A DNA stretch of 64,000 nt from an uncultured Lachnospiraceae bacterium (GTDB lineage Bacteria > Bacillota > Clostridia > Lachnospirales > Lachnospiraceae): the NCBI GenBank assembly GCA_910585075.1, contig CAJUED010000016.1:1-64000 (forward strand), read 5' to 3'. Below the pieces are notes generated by a model. The model ran no database searches, was not told the origin of the DNA, and saw only the letters and a list, made by a program, of their open reading frames with translations. Shown one piece after another: positions 8,158-15,781 of the stretch. Numbering within the stretch: position 1 is the stretch's first letter; each line of letters opens with the position of its first letter. The translations under genes were made by a program, and so were the position numbers.

Positions 8158-9657
8158 ATGAAAAGATTATCATACGAAGTTTTAAGGGAGCAGGGTTATG
8201 ACGGATATTTGCTGGAAAAGGCTCCCGTCAAGGTACTACAGTTTGGGGAAGGAAATTTCCTTCGGGCCTTTGTGGATTATTTCATTGACAACTTAAATGA
8301 AAAGGCAGGATTTAACGGTAAAGTTACCGTATTACAGCCCCTGCCGGAAAATTCCTTTACAAGCGTTCCCCAATTTTTAAATGAGCAGGAGGGTCTGTAC
8401 ACCTTATATCTCCGTGGATTTGAAAATGGAGAAAAGGTCAACGCAAAGCGGGTTATCTCCTGTATTGACCGCTGCATCAACGCTTACAGCGACTATGAGG
8501 AAATGATGAAGTCCGTGGATAATCCGGAGCTTCGTTACATCACAAGCAACACCACCGAAGCAGGTATTGTCTATGATCCTTCCTGCCAGTTTACGGATAC
8601 GCCCGCTTCCAGCTATCCCGGCAAGCTGACACAGCTTTTATACCGCCGCTTTGAAAAATTCGGCAGTGAAAAAGGAAAGGGATTCGTTATCTTAGCCTGC
8701 GAGCTGATTGACGATAACGGCAAGGTTTTGAAGGACTGCGTACTCAAATATGCGCAGCAATGGAATTTAGGGTCAGACTTTACAGACTGGGTAGAGAAGG
8801 AAAATCTTTTCTGCTCCACCTTGGTAGACCGGATTGTTACCGGCTATCCCAGAAGCGAAGCTGATGCCATCAATACTGAAAACGGATATGAAGATAAGGT
8901 GTTAAACACCGGCGAAGTATTTGGGTTCTGGGTCATTGAAGGTCCGGAGTGGCTTAAGGAGGAGCTTCCTTTTGCAAAAGCAGGCCTTCCGGTCATCATC
9001 ACAGACAATCACAAGCCCTATAAGCAGAGGAAGGTTCGCATCCTAAACGGCGCCCACACCTCCATGGTATTAGGCGCTTATCTGGCAGGATGGAATATTG
9101 TAAGAGACTGTATGGCTGACGACGTTATCCGGGGCTTTATGAACAAAGCCATTTATGAGGAAATCATTCCCACTCTCACCCTGCCTAAGGATGAACTGGA
9201 GACCTTTGCCTTTTCTGTGACAGAGCGTTTTAAGAATCCTTTTATTGACCATGCGCTTTTGTCCATCTCCTTAAATTCAACCTCCAAGTGGAAGGCAAGA
9301 ATCCTGCCCACCCTGAAGGATTATGTGAAAAATACCGGAACACTGCCCGTATGCCTGACCACATCCCTGGCCTTATACATTGCCTTCTACCGCGGGAAAG
9401 AGCTGACCGAAACAGGCCTTAGCGCTGTTCGTCCTAACGGAGATGCTTATACCATTTCCGACGATAAGGCCGTACTGGAATTCTATGTAGCCCATAAGGA
9501 TGATTCCGCCCGTGCGCTTGCCTGTGCGGTATGTAAAAATGAGGAGTTCTGGGGCGAGGATTTGACGCTTCTTCCGGGGCTGGCAGATATGGTTGCGGAT
9601 ACCCTTGAAAAAATCGAAGCTGTGGGAACCTATGAAGTGATGAAGGGCTGTCTGTAG
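8158..9657 (+). CDS. uxaB: Tagaturonate reductase UxaB
   Basis: 499 residues of the mannitol dehydrogenase superfamily. It reduces D-tagaturonate to D-altronate with NADH, linking UxaC to UxaA. An N-terminal nucleotide-binding region (VLQFGEGNFLRAFVDYFID) precedes the catalytic segment KQRKVRILNGAHTSMVLGAYL, with the Lys/Asn/His cluster typical of the family. AAAGG lies about 11 bases before the ATG. It follows uxaA in one operon. No uxuA or uxuB is visible, so the galacturonate branch is the one clearly complete here down to 2-keto-3-deoxygluconate. The kinase and aldolase for the next steps are not in the window. It converges on the next gene with only 7 bases between stops. Confidence 0.96.
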   Translation: MKRLSYEVLREQGYDGYLLEKAPVKVLQFGEGNFLRAFVDYFIDNLNEKAGFNGKVTVLQPLPENSFTSVPQFLNEQEGLYTLYLRGFENGEKVNAKRVISCIDRCINAYSDYEEMMKSVDNPELRYITSNTTEAGIVYDPSCQFTDTPASSYPGKLTQLLYRRFEKFGSEKGKGFVILACELIDDNGKVLKDCVLKYAQQWNLGSDFTDWVEKENLFCSTLVDRIVTGYPRSEADAINTENGYEDKVLNTGEVFGFWVIEGPEWLKEELPFAKAGLPVIITDNHKPYKQRKVRILNGAHTSMVLGAYLAGWNIVRDCMADDVIRGFMNKAIYEEIIPTLTLPKDELETFAFSVTERFKNPFIDHALLSISLNSTSKWKARILPTLKDYVKNTGTLPVCLTTSLALYIAFYRGKELTETGLSAVRPNGDAYTISDDKAVLEFYVAHKDDSARALACAVCKNEEFWGEDLTLLPGLADMVADTLEKIEAVGTYEVMKGCL

Positions 9658-9664
9658 AATCTTT

Positions 9665-10807
9665 TCAGGGCTTACATCTTTTACACGGCACATATCCCTG
9701 TGCAATCACTTCCTCTCTTGAGGATGTAACCGCCAGTTTATTTTTCTCACTCATGTCCTTCACGCTTTCACAGGAAGGCAGATGAAACTTTTTGGTATTC
9801 TTATTGCATATGTACGAGGGGGATGCGGGCGTATTTACTTCGCCTGCATCCTTTTGCCTTTTTACCGTTCCCGCTGTTTCCGCTACTTTCCTAACACTAT
9901 TTCCAACCGATTCCCTGTTACCTGTTCCGGTTGGCTCTCCCGCCGCCCAGGTATCTGACGGGCTGCAACTCCATGTGATTTTGCTGCCGTCGCTGGTGGC
10001 TATGATGCTCCCCTGTTCGTCCGTTCTGTAAACCTTCACCCCCATAGCCCGCAGGCTGTTCATGGTGGCCGCATGGGGATGCCCGTAGGAATTCCCTTCC
10101 TCACAGCTGATGACCGCATAGGTTGGAGCTGCCGCTTCCAAAAAGGCCTCCGAGGAGGAGGTTTTGCTGCCGTGGTGTCCTGCCTTATAAACATCTGCGG
10201 AAATAGCAACCTTCCCCTCCAAAATATCCTGCTCGGCATCTTCCTGGGCGTCACCGGTAAAAAGAAATCTGTTGTTCCCATTTTGAACCACAAAAGCAAT
10301 GGATGCGTCATTGGGATTGTCATAGTCCTTAACAGGGCCTGCAATGGTGATGGATGCTGTTCCCAGATGATACTTAGCGCCCGTTTTCGGCGTCACATAT
10401 TTAAGTCCCTTATACTCCAATGTCTGTATTAGTTTCTCATAGGTTTTATTGTCCTTTTCATAATTAGACATAAAAACCTTGTCTATCTCAAATTTCGTAA
10501 TGATAACCGGTGCTCCGCCTATATGGTCGGCATCAGGATGGGTCAAAATCAGATAATCCAGCTTTTTTACATTTTGCTTTTGCAGATAATGCTGTATTGC
10601 AGTTCCCTTTGAGCTGTCTCCTGCGTCAATCAACATGCTCTGCCCGCCGCATTTGATCAGCGTGGCGTCCCCCTCCCCCACATCAATAAAATGCACTTCC
10701 ATCTCCTCTGTTTTGGTCTCTTTGGCTGAAACAGGAATAGACTGCGCTCCTGCTGACAATAATGATATTGTAAGCAGCGCAGTTATCATCCACTTGTAGA
10801 TTTTCAT
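9665..10807 (-). CDS. Secreted ComEC-type metallo-hydrolase with Cys-rich tail
   Basis: 380 residues. A signal peptide (about residues 1-28, ALLTISLLSAGAQSIPVSA) is followed by a metallo-beta-lactamase-fold domain with THPDADHIGG and the downstream AGHHGSKTSSSEAFLEAA, as in the ComEC/Rec2 C-terminal hydrolase domain. Unlike ComEC there is no membrane channel part. After a low-complexity linker, the last 45 residues (YICNKNTKKFHLPSCESV...YVPCKRCKP) form a small Cys/His module like the metal-binding domain found at the end of many secreted Firmicutes nucleases. Extracellular DNA or nucleotide processing is plausible, but the substrate is unknown. GGAGG precedes the ATG by 6 bases. No obvious terminator separates it from convergent uxaB. 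Confidence 0.85.
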   Translation of the reverse strand: MKIYKWMITALLTISLLSAGAQSIPVSAKETKTEEMEVHFIDVGEGDATLIKCGGQSMLIDAGDSSKGTAIQHYLQKQNVKKLDYLILTHPDADHIGGAPVIITKFEIDKVFMSNYEKDNKTYEKLIQTLEYKGLKYVTPKTGAKYHLGTASITIAGPVKDYDNPNDASIAFVVQNGNNRFLFTGDAQEDAEQDILEGKVAISADVYKAGHHGSKTSSSEAFLEAAAPTYAVISCEEGNSYGHPHAATMNSLRAMGVKVYRTDEQGSIIATSDGSKITWSCSPSDTWAAGEPTGTGNRESVGNSVRKVAETAGTVKRQKDAGEVNTPASPSYICNKNTKKFHLPSCESVKDMSEKNKLAVTSSREEVIAQGYVPCKRCKP

Positions 10808-11105
10808 CTCAATCCTCCGCGCTGTCGACGAACCGCAAAGTTAAATACAGTATCAGCCGACATTATGTTCACCCTATTGAAGCATGTTTTAACAGCTCAG
10901 CTTCTCCGAACTGTTACGCATGGTTTTCATTTTATCATATTTTTTGTACTTTTTCATTGCATTATGGAAGGTTTTCCGCTATACTGTTGACATATTTCCT
11001 TCAAACCGAGCCACTTTGTAACAATCGAAGCAAGCCAGATTGTTATATCAACTATCTTTATTGAACCTTACTAACCCTTCCGTACAGATTTCAGAGATGA
11101 AAAAA

Positions 11106-11130
11106 ATGAAAGATTCTACGAATCTTTCAT
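11106..11130. other. 11-bp stem, 3-base loop hairpin
   Basis: ATGAAAGATTC (11106-11116) and its exact reverse complement (11120-11130). On the minus strand it is followed by a run of T, so it can also act as a terminator for transcripts coming from glgX antisense. Confidence 0.65.
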
Positions 11131-11134
11131 TTCA

Positions 11135-11190
11135 CAAGTTTGTGTCTGCGCTGCATCCACAAACTTGGTATGCGCAAAAAACAGCGCAGA
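11135..11190 (+). promoter_or_regulatory. Interleaved inverted repeats in the glgX leader
   Basis: Arm A 11135-11144 (CAAGTTTGTG) pairs with A' 11158-11167 (CACAAACTTG). Arm B 11145-11153 (TCTGCGCTG) pairs with B' 11182-11190 (CAGCGCAGA). The order A-B-A'-B' allows either a pseudoknot or two mutually exclusive hairpins. B' ends 3 bases before the GAGGTG ribosome site. Confidence 0.7.
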
Positions 11191-11203
11191 AATGAGGTGA
11201 ATT

Positions 11204-13345
11204 TTGAAACTTTATACGCAAAAATACGTTCCTGAGCTGCACCAGACACTGTCTACGCCCACCGCGGAAATTGACGGTTTTCCTGTCCGCCCCGGGCTGT
11301 TTGATGTATTTGGAGCCATGATGCTTCCCGTTGGGGTAAATTTTACCGTCCAGACTCATTACGGAACTTCCTGCACCCTTCTTCTTTTCCACAGAAATGC
11401 GGAGCAGCCCTATGCCCGTCTTCCTTTTCCCGAAGCTTACAAAATCGGAGATGTATACTCTATGATCGTGTTCGGACTGGACATTGAGGAATTTGAGTAT
11501 GCTTATCAGATTGACGGCCCCTATGACCCGGGACGCGGTCTTACTTTTGATTCCGGCGCCGTTTTGCTTGACCCCTATGCCCGCTCCGTAGCCGGTCACA
11601 GAATCTGGGGCAATAAAAAAATTGACGGCTATCACGCCCGGGTGGTCCGGGACGTTTTTGACTGGGGCGTTATGCCACAGTCCTCCCGCACTATGAGCGA
11701 TCTGATCATTTACGAGCTTCACGTGAGAGGTTTTACCTATCATCCCTCCTCCGGGGTAGCACACCCGGGCACTTTTGCGGGGCTGAAAGAAAAAATCCCT
11801 TACCTTAAGGAGCTGGGTATCAATGCAGTGGAACTGATGCCGATTTTTGAGTTTGACGAGACCATGAATTCCCGGGAGGTGGAAGGGAAAACCCTTCTGG
11901 ATTACTGGGGCTATAACACTGTGGGCTTTTTTGCCCCCAATATCCGTTACAATTCCAGCGAGGAATACAACCATGAGGGCCGTGAGCTCAAGGAACTGAT
12001 CAAAGCCCTCCATGATGCCGGCATAGAAGTGATTCTGGATGTGGTGTTTAACCATACCGCGGAAGGCAACGAGTTAGGCCCAACCTTCTGTTTCAAGGGA
12101 TTTGACAATAAAGTATACTACATGCTCACCCCTGACGGCCATTATTATAATTTCAGTGGCTGCGGCAACACATTAAACTGTAATAACCCTATTGTCCGCC
12201 AATTGATTTTAGAGTGTCTCCGTTATTGGGCGGTAAGCTACCGGATTGACGGATTCCGCTTTGACCTTGCAAGTATCCTGGGAAGGCATGAGGACGGCTC
12301 TCCTTTAAATAATCCACCTCTTTTGGAGCTTCTGGCCACAGACCCTGTACTGCGCAACGTAAAATTGATCGCCGAAGCCTGGGATGCAGGTGGACTTTAT
12401 CAGGTGGGACGGTTTCCGGCCAGTAAACGCTGGGCGGAATGGAACGGCCGTTACCGTGATTCCCTTCGGGGTTATTTAAAAGGGGACTGCTGGCATGCTT
12501 GGGATGCCGCCCAGAGCATTACCGGTTCCGGTGACCTTTACGGCGGCCATTATTCCGATAACAACAGCAATTATGCAGGCTACAATTCATGCGTAAACTT
12601 CCTTACCTGTCATGACGGTTTCACCCTCTATGATCTTTACTCTTACAATGAAAAGCACAATGAAGCAAACGGTTGGAGCAATACCGACGGGGCCAATGAC
12701 AACCGCAGCTGGAACTGCGGAGCAGAGGGGGATTCCTATGACAATGATGTGTTAAACCTCCGCTTCCGCATGATTCGAAACGCCTGCGCCGTGCTGATGT
12801 GCAGCCGCGGAACCCCCATGTTTCTGGCCGGGGACGAATTTGGAAATACACAGTTTGGCAATAACAACGCCTACTGTCAGGACAATGAAATTTCCTGGCT
12901 TAACTGGGCACTGCTTGAAAAAAACCGGGAGCTGTTCGACTTTTTCAAATTTATGATCGACTATCGCTACAAACATCCCATTATCCGCAAAAAGCTCCCT
13001 GACGCAGTCTGCGGCATGGAGCCCCTGCGTATTCATGACGTCAATGGGCAAAAGACAGACCTTGCCGGAACCGTCAGAACCTTCGCGGTCAGTTTTGCAG
13101 GCTACAATCCTGAAGCCGGGAAGGACGACCTGGTATATATTGCCCTCAATACCTACTGGGAAAATGTGCGCATCACTGTTCCCTTCCTTGGCCAGAAACT
13201 GGCATGGTATTTAAGCGCCAATACATGGGGAGATGGAGAAAACCGGTATTTTTATCCGGAAGGACAGGAAGTGCGCATTGATCACGAGTTTATCATGCCG
13301 CCCCGCTCCGTGGCGGTCTTTACCGGGCGGGAGGTACAGGCTTAA
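11204..13345 (+). CDS. glgX: Glycogen debranching enzyme GlgX (GH13)
   Basis: 713 residues, matching isoamylase/GlgX-type GH13 enzymes that cleave alpha-1,6 branches of glycogen or related glucans. An N-terminal CBM48-like domain (residues 10-130) precedes the catalytic barrel. GH13 regions are visible as VILDVVFNHTAEGN, YRIDGFRFDLASIL (nucleophile Asp), LIAEAWDAGGLYQVG (acid Glu) and NFLTCHDGFTL. The start codon is TTG at 11204, with GAGGTG ending 4 bases upstream; no in-frame ATG occurs nearby. It is monocistronic, ending at the hairpin 13449-13498. The long structured leader suggests post-transcriptional control. A pullulanase-type specificity cannot be excluded. Confidence 0.93.
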   Translation: MKLYTQKYVPELHQTLSTPTAEIDGFPVRPGLFDVFGAMMLPVGVNFTVQTHYGTSCTLLLFHRNAEQPYARLPFPEAYKIGDVYSMIVFGLDIEEFEYAYQIDGPYDPGRGLTFDSGAVLLDPYARSVAGHRIWGNKKIDGYHARVVRDVFDWGVMPQSSRTMSDLIIYELHVRGFTYHPSSGVAHPGTFAGLKEKIPYLKELGINAVELMPIFEFDETMNSREVEGKTLLDYWGYNTVGFFAPNIRYNSSEEYNHEGRELKELIKALHDAGIEVILDVVFNHTAEGNELGPTFCFKGFDNKVYYMLTPDGHYYNFSGCGNTLNCNNPIVRQLILECLRYWAVSYRIDGFRFDLASILGRHEDGSPLNNPPLLELLATDPVLRNVKLIAEAWDAGGLYQVGRFPASKRWAEWNGRYRDSLRGYLKGDCWHAWDAAQSITGSGDLYGGHYSDNNSNYAGYNSCVNFLTCHDGFTLYDLYSYNEKHNEANGWSNTDGANDNRSWNCGAEGDSYDNDVLNLRFRMIRNACAVLMCSRGTPMFLAGDEFGNTQFGNNNAYCQDNEISWLNWALLEKNRELFDFFKFMIDYRYKHPIIRKKLPDAVCGMEPLRIHDVNGQKTDLAGTVRTFAVSFAGYNPEAGKDDLVYIALNTYWENVRITVPFLGQKLAWYLSANTWGDGENRYFYPEGQEVRIDHEFIMPPRSVAVFTGREVQA

Positions 13346-13448
13346 ACTGTCAGGCCCCGGCCTCTTTCCACAAGCATTTTCTCGTAAATAGCATTAGAAA
13401 TTTCGTTTACGGCCTTTTATGAGCTTATATTTATAGTCTTGCAAAAGG

Positions 13449-13498
13449 AAAAATCCTGTCTGAGTACCTTTCTTTTGAGGGTACCCGGCAGGATTTTT
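13449..13498 (+). terminator. Terminator downstream of glgX
   Basis: AAAAATCCTG at 13449 pairs with CAGGATTTTT at 13489, with an inner GTACC/GGTAC stem. A- and T-runs on either side make it bidirectional, serving the DUF6033 gene from the other side. Confidence 0.8.
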
Positions 13499-13557
13499 AT
13501 GTACTAAGCTGACTTGCTCAGCCTTTGATTATCGCTGGGTTTTAGATATCTTGCATC

Positions 13558-14292
13558 TTACCACCTTGAATCAAAATGCTGTCCAATCATTCTTTCCGCA
13601 TCAGTCAGCACGGAATCGCTCATTCCTTCATACATCACATCGTTGATTTTTTGAATCAATTCTTCTATTGAGGATGCCGTCACGGTAACCGTATCGGCAT
13701 CTTCCATCTTTTCAGCATGCTTTTCCGCCAGTTTCTCCTTGGCGGCTTCCTTTGCTTCTTTTTTAGCTGTTTCCTTCTTCTCCTGTGCCTTCTTCTCTGC
13801 GTTTTTCTTAATCCGCACTCTCTGTGCGGCTAAAGATTTATCTACTACGGCAAAGAAAGACGCGTTTCCGCCATCGTTTACCTGCATTCCGAATGCTTTC
13901 ACGCCGGCATTGCCGCCCAGGCTCTTTTGTAGCTGGGGAAGCTTCACGCCTGCGCTTCTGATTACACCCTCATACTGCTTGCGGAAGTTTTCATCCTCCG
14001 CCATTTTCTCTATCTTTTCCTCGTCAATGAGAACCACCATCTTATTGGGATTGGCATATTTCCCGGCCTGGGCCTTTGCTGCCGCCTTCATATCATTGCT
14101 CACAAGGATAAAATCCATGTTGGAGAATTTCTTCTTTAATTCCTCGTAATACTTCTGGGCTTTTTCGCTTAACTCCGGCTGCCCGATTGTCCTGCCATAA
14201 TTCCCTGTCTTTTTCTGGTTCTTTGATACCTTTGATTCTTCGTACGCCGCATTTGCCTGGGCGTTGTTTTCCACTTGGGCCAATGTACTCAT
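13558..14292 (-). CDS. DUF6033-like protein
   Basis: About 244 residues, resembling the DUF6033 family of Lachnospiraceae (recalled, not searched). It has no signal peptide. Residues 40-150 look globular (FSNMDFILVSNDMKAAAKAQ, NKMVVLIDEEKIEKMAEDEN). They are followed by a long Lys/Ala/Glu helix (about 165-205) likely to be a coiled coil, then a short acidic tail. The start at 14292 has GGAGG 7 bases upstream; the open frame runs 8 codons further back without a site. It follows the 365-residue gene in the same direction but has its own sigma-D-like promoter (14412-14437), suggesting membership of the motility regulon. Function unknown. Confidence 0.7.
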   Translation of the reverse strand: MSTLAQVENNAQANAAYEESKVSKNQKKTGNYGRTIGQPELSEKAQKYYEELKKKFSNMDFILVSNDMKAAAKAQAGKYANPNKMVVLIDEEKIEKMAEDENFRKQYEGVIRSAGVKLPQLQKSLGGNAGVKAFGMQVNDGGNASFFAVVDKSLAAQRVRIKKNAEKKAQEKKETAKKEAKEAAKEKLAEKHAEKMEDADTVTVTASSIEELIQKINDVMYEGMSDSVLTDAERMIGQHFDSRW

Positions 14293-14411
14293 TCTTTTTC
14301 CTCCTTGACATTTCATCGAAATCCTTTTCTTTTACCGCCTGATTCTTATTTTGAAGCGTTTGCACAAGCTAACAACATAAATCCATGTTTACATTATCAG
14401 CTTATATGATT

Positions 14412-14437
14412 ATATCGGCTGAAAATGAAACTATTTA
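14412..14437 (-). promoter_or_regulatory. Sigma-D (flagellar) type promoter
   Basis: On the minus strand TAAA (14434-14437) and GCCGATAT (14412-14419) are spaced by 14 bases. This equals the Bacillus sigma-D consensus -10 exactly. It lies about 120 bases before the DUF6033 start. Confidence 0.65.
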
Positions 14438-14450
14438 AAGCCCCAGCATC

Positions 14451-15548
14451 CTATATTTCCAGCCACTTCATAAACCTTGCCATCTGGCTTTCAAACCAGG
14501 AATCAGTCAGAGTACTCTGTCCTTTCAGACTTTCAAAAAAGGAAGGCATATCTTTGTAGGTAACTCCCTGGAAAATAGTTGGAACCTGTGTATCGTCTAT
14601 TTTTTCTTTCCAGGTATTATAACGTTCGGTTTCTTTTTCATAAAAAGATTGTCCCGAAGCCCCCGGCGCGTGCAACACCTTCTCCGCCCTTCTCTGCAAA
14701 TCAAAAAATCTTGAGGCCCATTTTTCACCGCGGTTTCCACTTGCAAGCTCCTGATTTAGTTCCTCCATCTCCCGGTACAGATCCGGCGCCTGTTGCTTCA
14801 AATATTCCCTTGCACGGGTCTGATCTGCAAACAAGGTGGAGCCCACAACATAACCCATCTCTATACTGTAGGTCATTTTACCGGCTTCATCCCTGGTGCC
14901 GTTTAAACCATACTTGGCAATGGTCTCCATTGCGGAAAGAAAATCCTTTCCATGCTCCTCATCCAGATAATTTTCAGCAAGATATTTGGCCTGCTCCATC
15001 CCAAAGGCAATCTGACTCTTGCGATCTTCTTCCGACATTTCCCCTACCTGATGAGGCATAAGATAATTTTTGATGATGCCAGTTACCGTACTGACTACTT
15101 CTTCCCCGGCATTTTCAAGACTGCCGTAAAGCTTGCTATTGGTCTGGACATTTGGAATAAAAATTCTGTGGGTATTTTCCAAATGCACAATTTCCTTTTG
15201 AAATTCCTCGTCCCTTTTTGCCTTGGCTGCCTTTTCTTCCTCGGTAAGTTCCCAGACGCCCTTGGTGTGCTGTTCCATTATGCTCCGTGCAACTGCTTTC
15301 AGGCCATCTCCCGAAAACTGTACCAGCACATTATCGCCATACTGGGCCGATATATCCTTCATCGCCTTTAGAGCATCTTCCTTTGACATTTCGTCCATAA
15401 TCTTGTTTCCATGCTCATCCACAGTGTTAAATTCATACTTTACCAGGGTGTCCTTCTTTTTGATAAGCTCATTCTCACTGCCATAGCTTTTGATGGATTC
15501 TGAGCTTTTGTAGAATTGACCGTAGGACTGGGTGACATTCATCGACAT
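14451..15548 (-). CDS. Uncharacterised protein paired with DUF6033 gene
   Basis: 365 residues, soluble, with no signal peptide or membrane segment. I do not recognise a domain. It begins MSMNVTQSYGQFYKSSESI and contains an acidic central part, the segment LENTHRIFIPNVQTNSKLYG, and a Trp-rich end (SWFESQMARFMKWLEI). GGAGGAG lies just upstream of the ATG. The region before it carries a weaker sigma-D-like promoter (15599-15626), and the next gene downstream is the DUF6033 protein with a similar promoter. Both start with short Ser/Thr/Asn/Gln-rich N-termini. Together they may be accessory factors of flagellar cells or surface structures; this is inference from promoters only. Confidence 0.65.
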   Translation of the reverse strand: MSMNVTQSYGQFYKSSESIKSYGSENELIKKKDTLVKYEFNTVDEHGNKIMDEMSKEDALKAMKDISAQYGDNVLVQFSGDGLKAVARSIMEQHTKGVWELTEEEKAAKAKRDEEFQKEIVHLENTHRIFIPNVQTNSKLYGSLENAGEEVVSTVTGIIKNYLMPHQVGEMSEEDRKSQIAFGMEQAKYLAENYLDEEHGKDFLSAMETIAKYGLNGTRDEAGKMTYSIEMGYVVGSTLFADQTRAREYLKQQAPDLYREMEELNQELASGNRGEKWASRFFDLQRRAEKVLHAPGASGQSFYEKETERYNTWKEKIDDTQVPTIFQGVTYKDMPSFFESLKGQSTLTDSWFESQMARFMKWLEI

Positions 15549-15598
15549 AATTTTCTCCTCCTTGATTATAAACTTTAGAAATCCTTTTCTATATAATT

Positions 15599-15626
15599 AT
15601 ATCGTTTCATTGAGGTAAAACCTTAA
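15599..15626 (-). promoter_or_regulatory. Weak sigma-D-like promoter
   Basis: On the minus strand TTAA (15623-15626), 16 bases, then AACGATAT (15599-15606). The -10 differs from GCCGATAT at two positions. It lies upstream of the 365-residue gene. Confidence 0.4.
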
Positions 15627-15687
15627 CCTTTTGTAATCAACACTGCTTTATATGTAATCAAACCTTTATCATCGAACACTGCAAAGT

Positions 15688-15722
15688 CAAACGCTGTAAC
15701 GCTTTGCGAGCCAGCTTATTGA
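15688..15722 (+). repeat. Dispersed 34-bp intergenic repeat, copy 3
   Basis: CAAACGCTGTAACGCTTTGC followed by GAGCCAGCTTATTGA. Found downstream of cstA, next to its terminator. Confidence 0.6.
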
Positions 15723-15727
15723 TAAAA

Positions 15728-15760
15728 AAACTCTGCACAGCGTAATGCTCTGCAGAGTTT
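15728..15760 (-). terminator. Terminator of cstA
   Basis: AAACTCTGCA (15728-15737) and TGCAGAGTTT (15751-15760) form a perfect 10-bp stem. On the minus strand a T-run follows, 22 bases past the cstA stop. Confidence 0.85.
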
Positions 15761-15781
15761 CCGTCAAAATATATTTTCGTC

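Larger units (their letters stand above)
10808..11203. other. Divergent intergenic region with leader structures
   Basis: This 396-base stretch holds no gene. It contains a GTAACAG-type inverted repeat (10889-10917), then an 11-bp hairpin and two interleaved inverted repeats directly before glgX (entries below). No strong -35/-10 pair stood out. Confidence 0.6.

Noticed and set aside
11132..12055. 307-residue minus-strand open frame opposite glgX
   Set aside because: It lies wholly antisense to a gene with intact GH13 motifs, has no ribosome site, and its translation shows no recognisable domain.
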